From assembly GCA_944320415.1 (NCBI GenBank), contig CALUHJ010000006.1, forward strand, positions 87,122-151,121: a DNA stretch of 64,000 nucleotides. The letters run 5' to 3'. Positions 62,674-64,000 of this stretch are shown one piece after another. The notes below the pieces were generated by a model. It made no database searches, was not told where the DNA came from, and saw only the letters and a list, made by a program, of their open reading frames with translations. The DNA comes from an uncultured Bacteroidales bacterium. Its GTDB lineage: Bacteria; Bacteroidota; Bacteroidia; Bacteroidales; P3. The position numbers and the translations under genes were made by a program. The first letter of the stretch is position 1. The number at the start of each line of letters is the position of its first letter.

Positions 62674-63261
62674 CTACATTGAAAGCGCAAGGGAGTTTTC
62701 CTCCGCCATTTTACGCATGTTTATCAAGGCATAACGCATCCTTCCCAATGCCGTATTGATACTCACTCCCGTCTTGTCGGCAATTTCCTTGAAAGACATG
62801 TCGGCATAATGGCGCATTATAAGCACCCTTCTCTGCTCTTCCGGCAACTGTTTTATAAGAAACCTTATGTCTTTTTGCGTCTGGTCCTTGATTATGTTGC
62901 TTTCTATCGACTCCTCGAAGTTATCCACCATATCGAATACGTCAACCTCGTCATTGGAACGAACAACCTTAAGTTTCTGATTCTTTCTGAAATAATCCAC
63001 TGCAAGATTATGGGCTATTCTCATCACCCACTGAATGAACTTTCCTTCATCGTGATAGGTGCCGCTACGCAAAGTATTGACCACCTTTATGAAAGTATCC
63101 TGGAAAATATCATCCGCAATACTCTTTTCCTTGACCAAGGACATTATATAACAATAAACTCTCTGCTGATGTCTTGAAAGCAAGGTGGAAAACACCTCTC
63201 TCTCTCCGTTGGCATAAGCCTGCACAAGTTCATAATCGCTTCTTTCTTCAATCTTCTTCAT
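62674..63261 (-). CDS. ECF-type RNA polymerase sigma factor
   Basis: A 195-residue sigma-70 family protein with only regions 2 and 4. Region 2: FSTLLSRHQQRVYCYIMSLVKEKSIADDIFQDTFIKV (helices 2.1-2.2) and GKFIQWVMRIAHNLAVDYFRK (2.3-2.4). Region 4: LPEEQRRVLIMRHYADMSFKEIADKTGVSINTALGRMRYAL with the helix-turn-helix. ATG 63261 is used because the earlier codon is GTG. No anti-sigma gene follows it. The long leader (about 158 nt from the predicted start at 63419) may carry regulation. Confidence 0.93.
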   Translation of the reverse strand: MKKIEERSDYELVQAYANGEREVFSTLLSRHQQRVYCYIMSLVKEKSIADDIFQDTFIKVVNTLRSGTYHDEGKFIQWVMRIAHNLAVDYFRKNQKLKVVRSNDEVDVFDMVDNFEESIESNIIKDQTQKDIRFLIKQLPEEQRRVLIMRHYADMSFKEIADKTGVSINTALGRMRYALINMRKMAEENSLALSM

Positions 63262-63425
63262 AAAATACACTTTTTATTTCGCAACCGGCCTGACAAATCA
63301 AAAATTACCTCAAAAAAACTTCAACCCGCGGTTGCACGTCCTAAAAACAAAAACATTCTACAAAAAAAGTAATACTCTATGTCGATAATCCGTCGTTTTA
63401 ATCCGCAATCATGATTTTAACACGG

Positions 63426-63456
63426 CAAAGATATAAACTTATTTTTATCCGGCAAA
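63426..63456 (-). promoter_or_regulatory. ECF sigma gene promoter
   Basis: On the - strand: TTTG (63453-63456) - 19 bases - TATCTTTG (63426-63433). Both boxes perfect. Confidence 0.8.
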
Positions 63457-63650
63457 GTTTTTCATCTTTTTTTTTCACAAATTTCAAATCAAATTCTGAA
63501 AATTTCTATACATCCTTTGTAATATATTCAAAATCAGCACTATACAAAATCCATATTGCTTTTAAGGAACAAATTAGAAACAAAACTGTCTTTTTTTATA
63601 ATTCTGTGTTTTTTTCTTTTCATTTGATTTCATTCTTTGCACTTGGTAAC

Positions 63651-63732
63651 ATTTGAGTGTCTCAACAAGTAGACTTCTGGCTCAAATATCCCCTTGCAAA
63701 ATCGTCTGACTTTCCCAATATCTAATTTTGCA
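63651..63732. repeat. Two neighbouring inverted repeats (possible structured RNA)
   Basis: ATTTGAG (63651-63657) pairs with CTCAAAT (63681-63687), with GTCT/AGAC inside; TGCAAAAT (63695-63702) pairs with ATTTTGCA (63725-63732). All are perfect. A minus-strand -7 box (TATCTTTG, 63780-63787) lies about 48 bases away. Confidence 0.45.
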
Positions 63733-63779
63733 GCCAAAAGAAAAAACACATTATATGGTTCAATGGCGACAGGATAATG

Positions 63780-63787
63780 CAAAGATA
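63780..63787 (-). promoter_or_regulatory. Orphan -7 box in the terminal intergenic region
   Basis: TATCTTTG on the - strand, a perfect TAnnTTTG, but with no -33 TTTG at 19-21 bases. It points at the inverted repeats rather than at a gene. Confidence 0.4.
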
Positions 63788-63829
63788 CAATTTTTCATCA
63801 ATAGGCAGTCACATTTTCCTGCCTAAATA

Positions 63830-63881
63830 CAGTTTAGTTTAATTTAGCCTATATATAGAGCTAATAAACCAAACTAAACTG
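63830..63881. repeat. 52-bp interrupted palindrome
   Basis: Outer arms CAGTTTAGTTT (63830-63840) and AAACTAAACTG (63871-63881) pair perfectly over 11 bp; inside, TTAGC/GCTAA pair and the centre CTATATATAG (63849-63858) is itself a palindrome. Flanks lack a T-run. Confidence 0.65.
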
Positions 63882-64000
63882 AATTTCGATGCCTTGATCA
63901 AATCACCGAAAAACTCTCTTCCCCCCTTTTTATTTTTTCGCTGCACCCCTCTTTTATACGGGAAGCATCTTCCGATACTCCGCACACCGACTTTCGGCCT

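Larger units (their letters stand above)
63262..64000. other. Non-coding region with inverted repeats at the window end
   Basis: No convincing gene in these 739 bases; the 63411-63656 frame is low-complexity Phe/Lys/Ser. It holds the sigma promoter (63426-63456), two stacked inverted repeats between 63651 and 63732, a second minus-strand -7 box (63780-63787), and a 52-bp palindrome (63830-63881). The last 110 bases are C/T-rich without structure that I can see. Confidence 0.65.

Noticed and set aside
63411..63656. An 81-residue plus-strand frame at the window end
   Set aside because: Low-complexity Phe/Ser/Lys sequence covering the sigma promoter; no ribosome site or family.
1..64000. tRNA or rRNA genes
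   Set aside because: Gaps are short and I saw no cloverleaf or rRNA signature by reading; a covariance-model search would be needed to exclude a small RNA gene.

Overview
The window reads as a chromosomal segment of a type IX secretion (T9SS)-positive member of the order Bacteroidales (phylum Bacteroidota). The evidence is: promoters of the TTTG-N19..21-TAnnTTTG form (for example argS, the S46 peptidase gene, the sigma gene), secreted proteins ending in T9SS sorting domains with the final motif KKLVVE, an S46 dipeptidyl peptidase of DPP7 type, DUF5723 and HU-related proteins, and a fused DAHP synthase/chorismate mutase. Genus and species cannot be fixed from the sequence alone. No rRNA, tRNA, transposase or CRISPR array was seen.

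Layout. Positions 1-2496 (+): a membrane M50-like peptidase (cut by the window edge), panD, an LPG-synthase-type membrane protein and the heptose-phosphate adenylyltransferase. 2525-4114: a small secreted protein and an outer-membrane barrel. 4222-10723 (-): uvrA, then the argS-clpS-nfeD-floA operon. 10825-13558 (-): two T9SS cargo proteins. 13812 (+): dapD. 14618-16760 (-): gmd-fcl for GDP-L-fucose. 16931-18277: an AAA/DUF4143 ATPase behind three 33-bp repeats. 18426-49829 (-): a roughly 31-kb surface polysaccharide region. 49908-53238 (-): DPP7-like peptidase and a TPR lipoprotein. 53426-55546 (+): serC-serA. 55643-57502 (-): ung and a THUMP-like methyltransferase. 57599-60733 (+): a large lipoprotein and a DUF5723 barrel. 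60809-63261 (-): a small lipoprotein, DAHP synthase/chorismate mutase and an ECF sigma factor. 63262-64000 is non-coding and rich in inverted repeats.

The polysaccharide region looks like a mosaic. A first unit (49829 to 45024) holds a flippase, an FrhB-type iron-sulfur protein, a polysaccharide pyruvyltransferase and a GT2. A second unit starts at its own promoter with rfbA-rfbB, then tviC-tviB-ugd (UDP-uronic acids), a flippase, and a rare block: an acyltransferase, a sugar-transfer-associated ATP-grasp, an opine (octopine-type) dehydrogenase and a second ATP-grasp. A three-gene HU-like cassette with its own terminator and tandem palindromic operators follows. Then come a Wzy-like polymerase, two GT4s, an acetyltransferase, and a UDP-L-FucNAc cassette (fnlA, fnlB, fnlC plus a WbuB-like GT4) interrupted by three small helical-protein genes, and finally a deacetylase and a very large T9SS-like protein. 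No initiating phosphoglycosyltransferase and no Wza/Wzc export genes lie in the window.

The most interesting proposal is that the opine dehydrogenase/ATP-grasp block makes an N-carboxyalkyl amino acid and attaches it, probably by an amide, to a uronic acid of the capsule. Other unusual signals are a family of 14-bp blocks set at a 21-bp pitch in four intergenic regions, three 22-bp palindromic repeats before the HU genes, and a palindrome in the serC leader.
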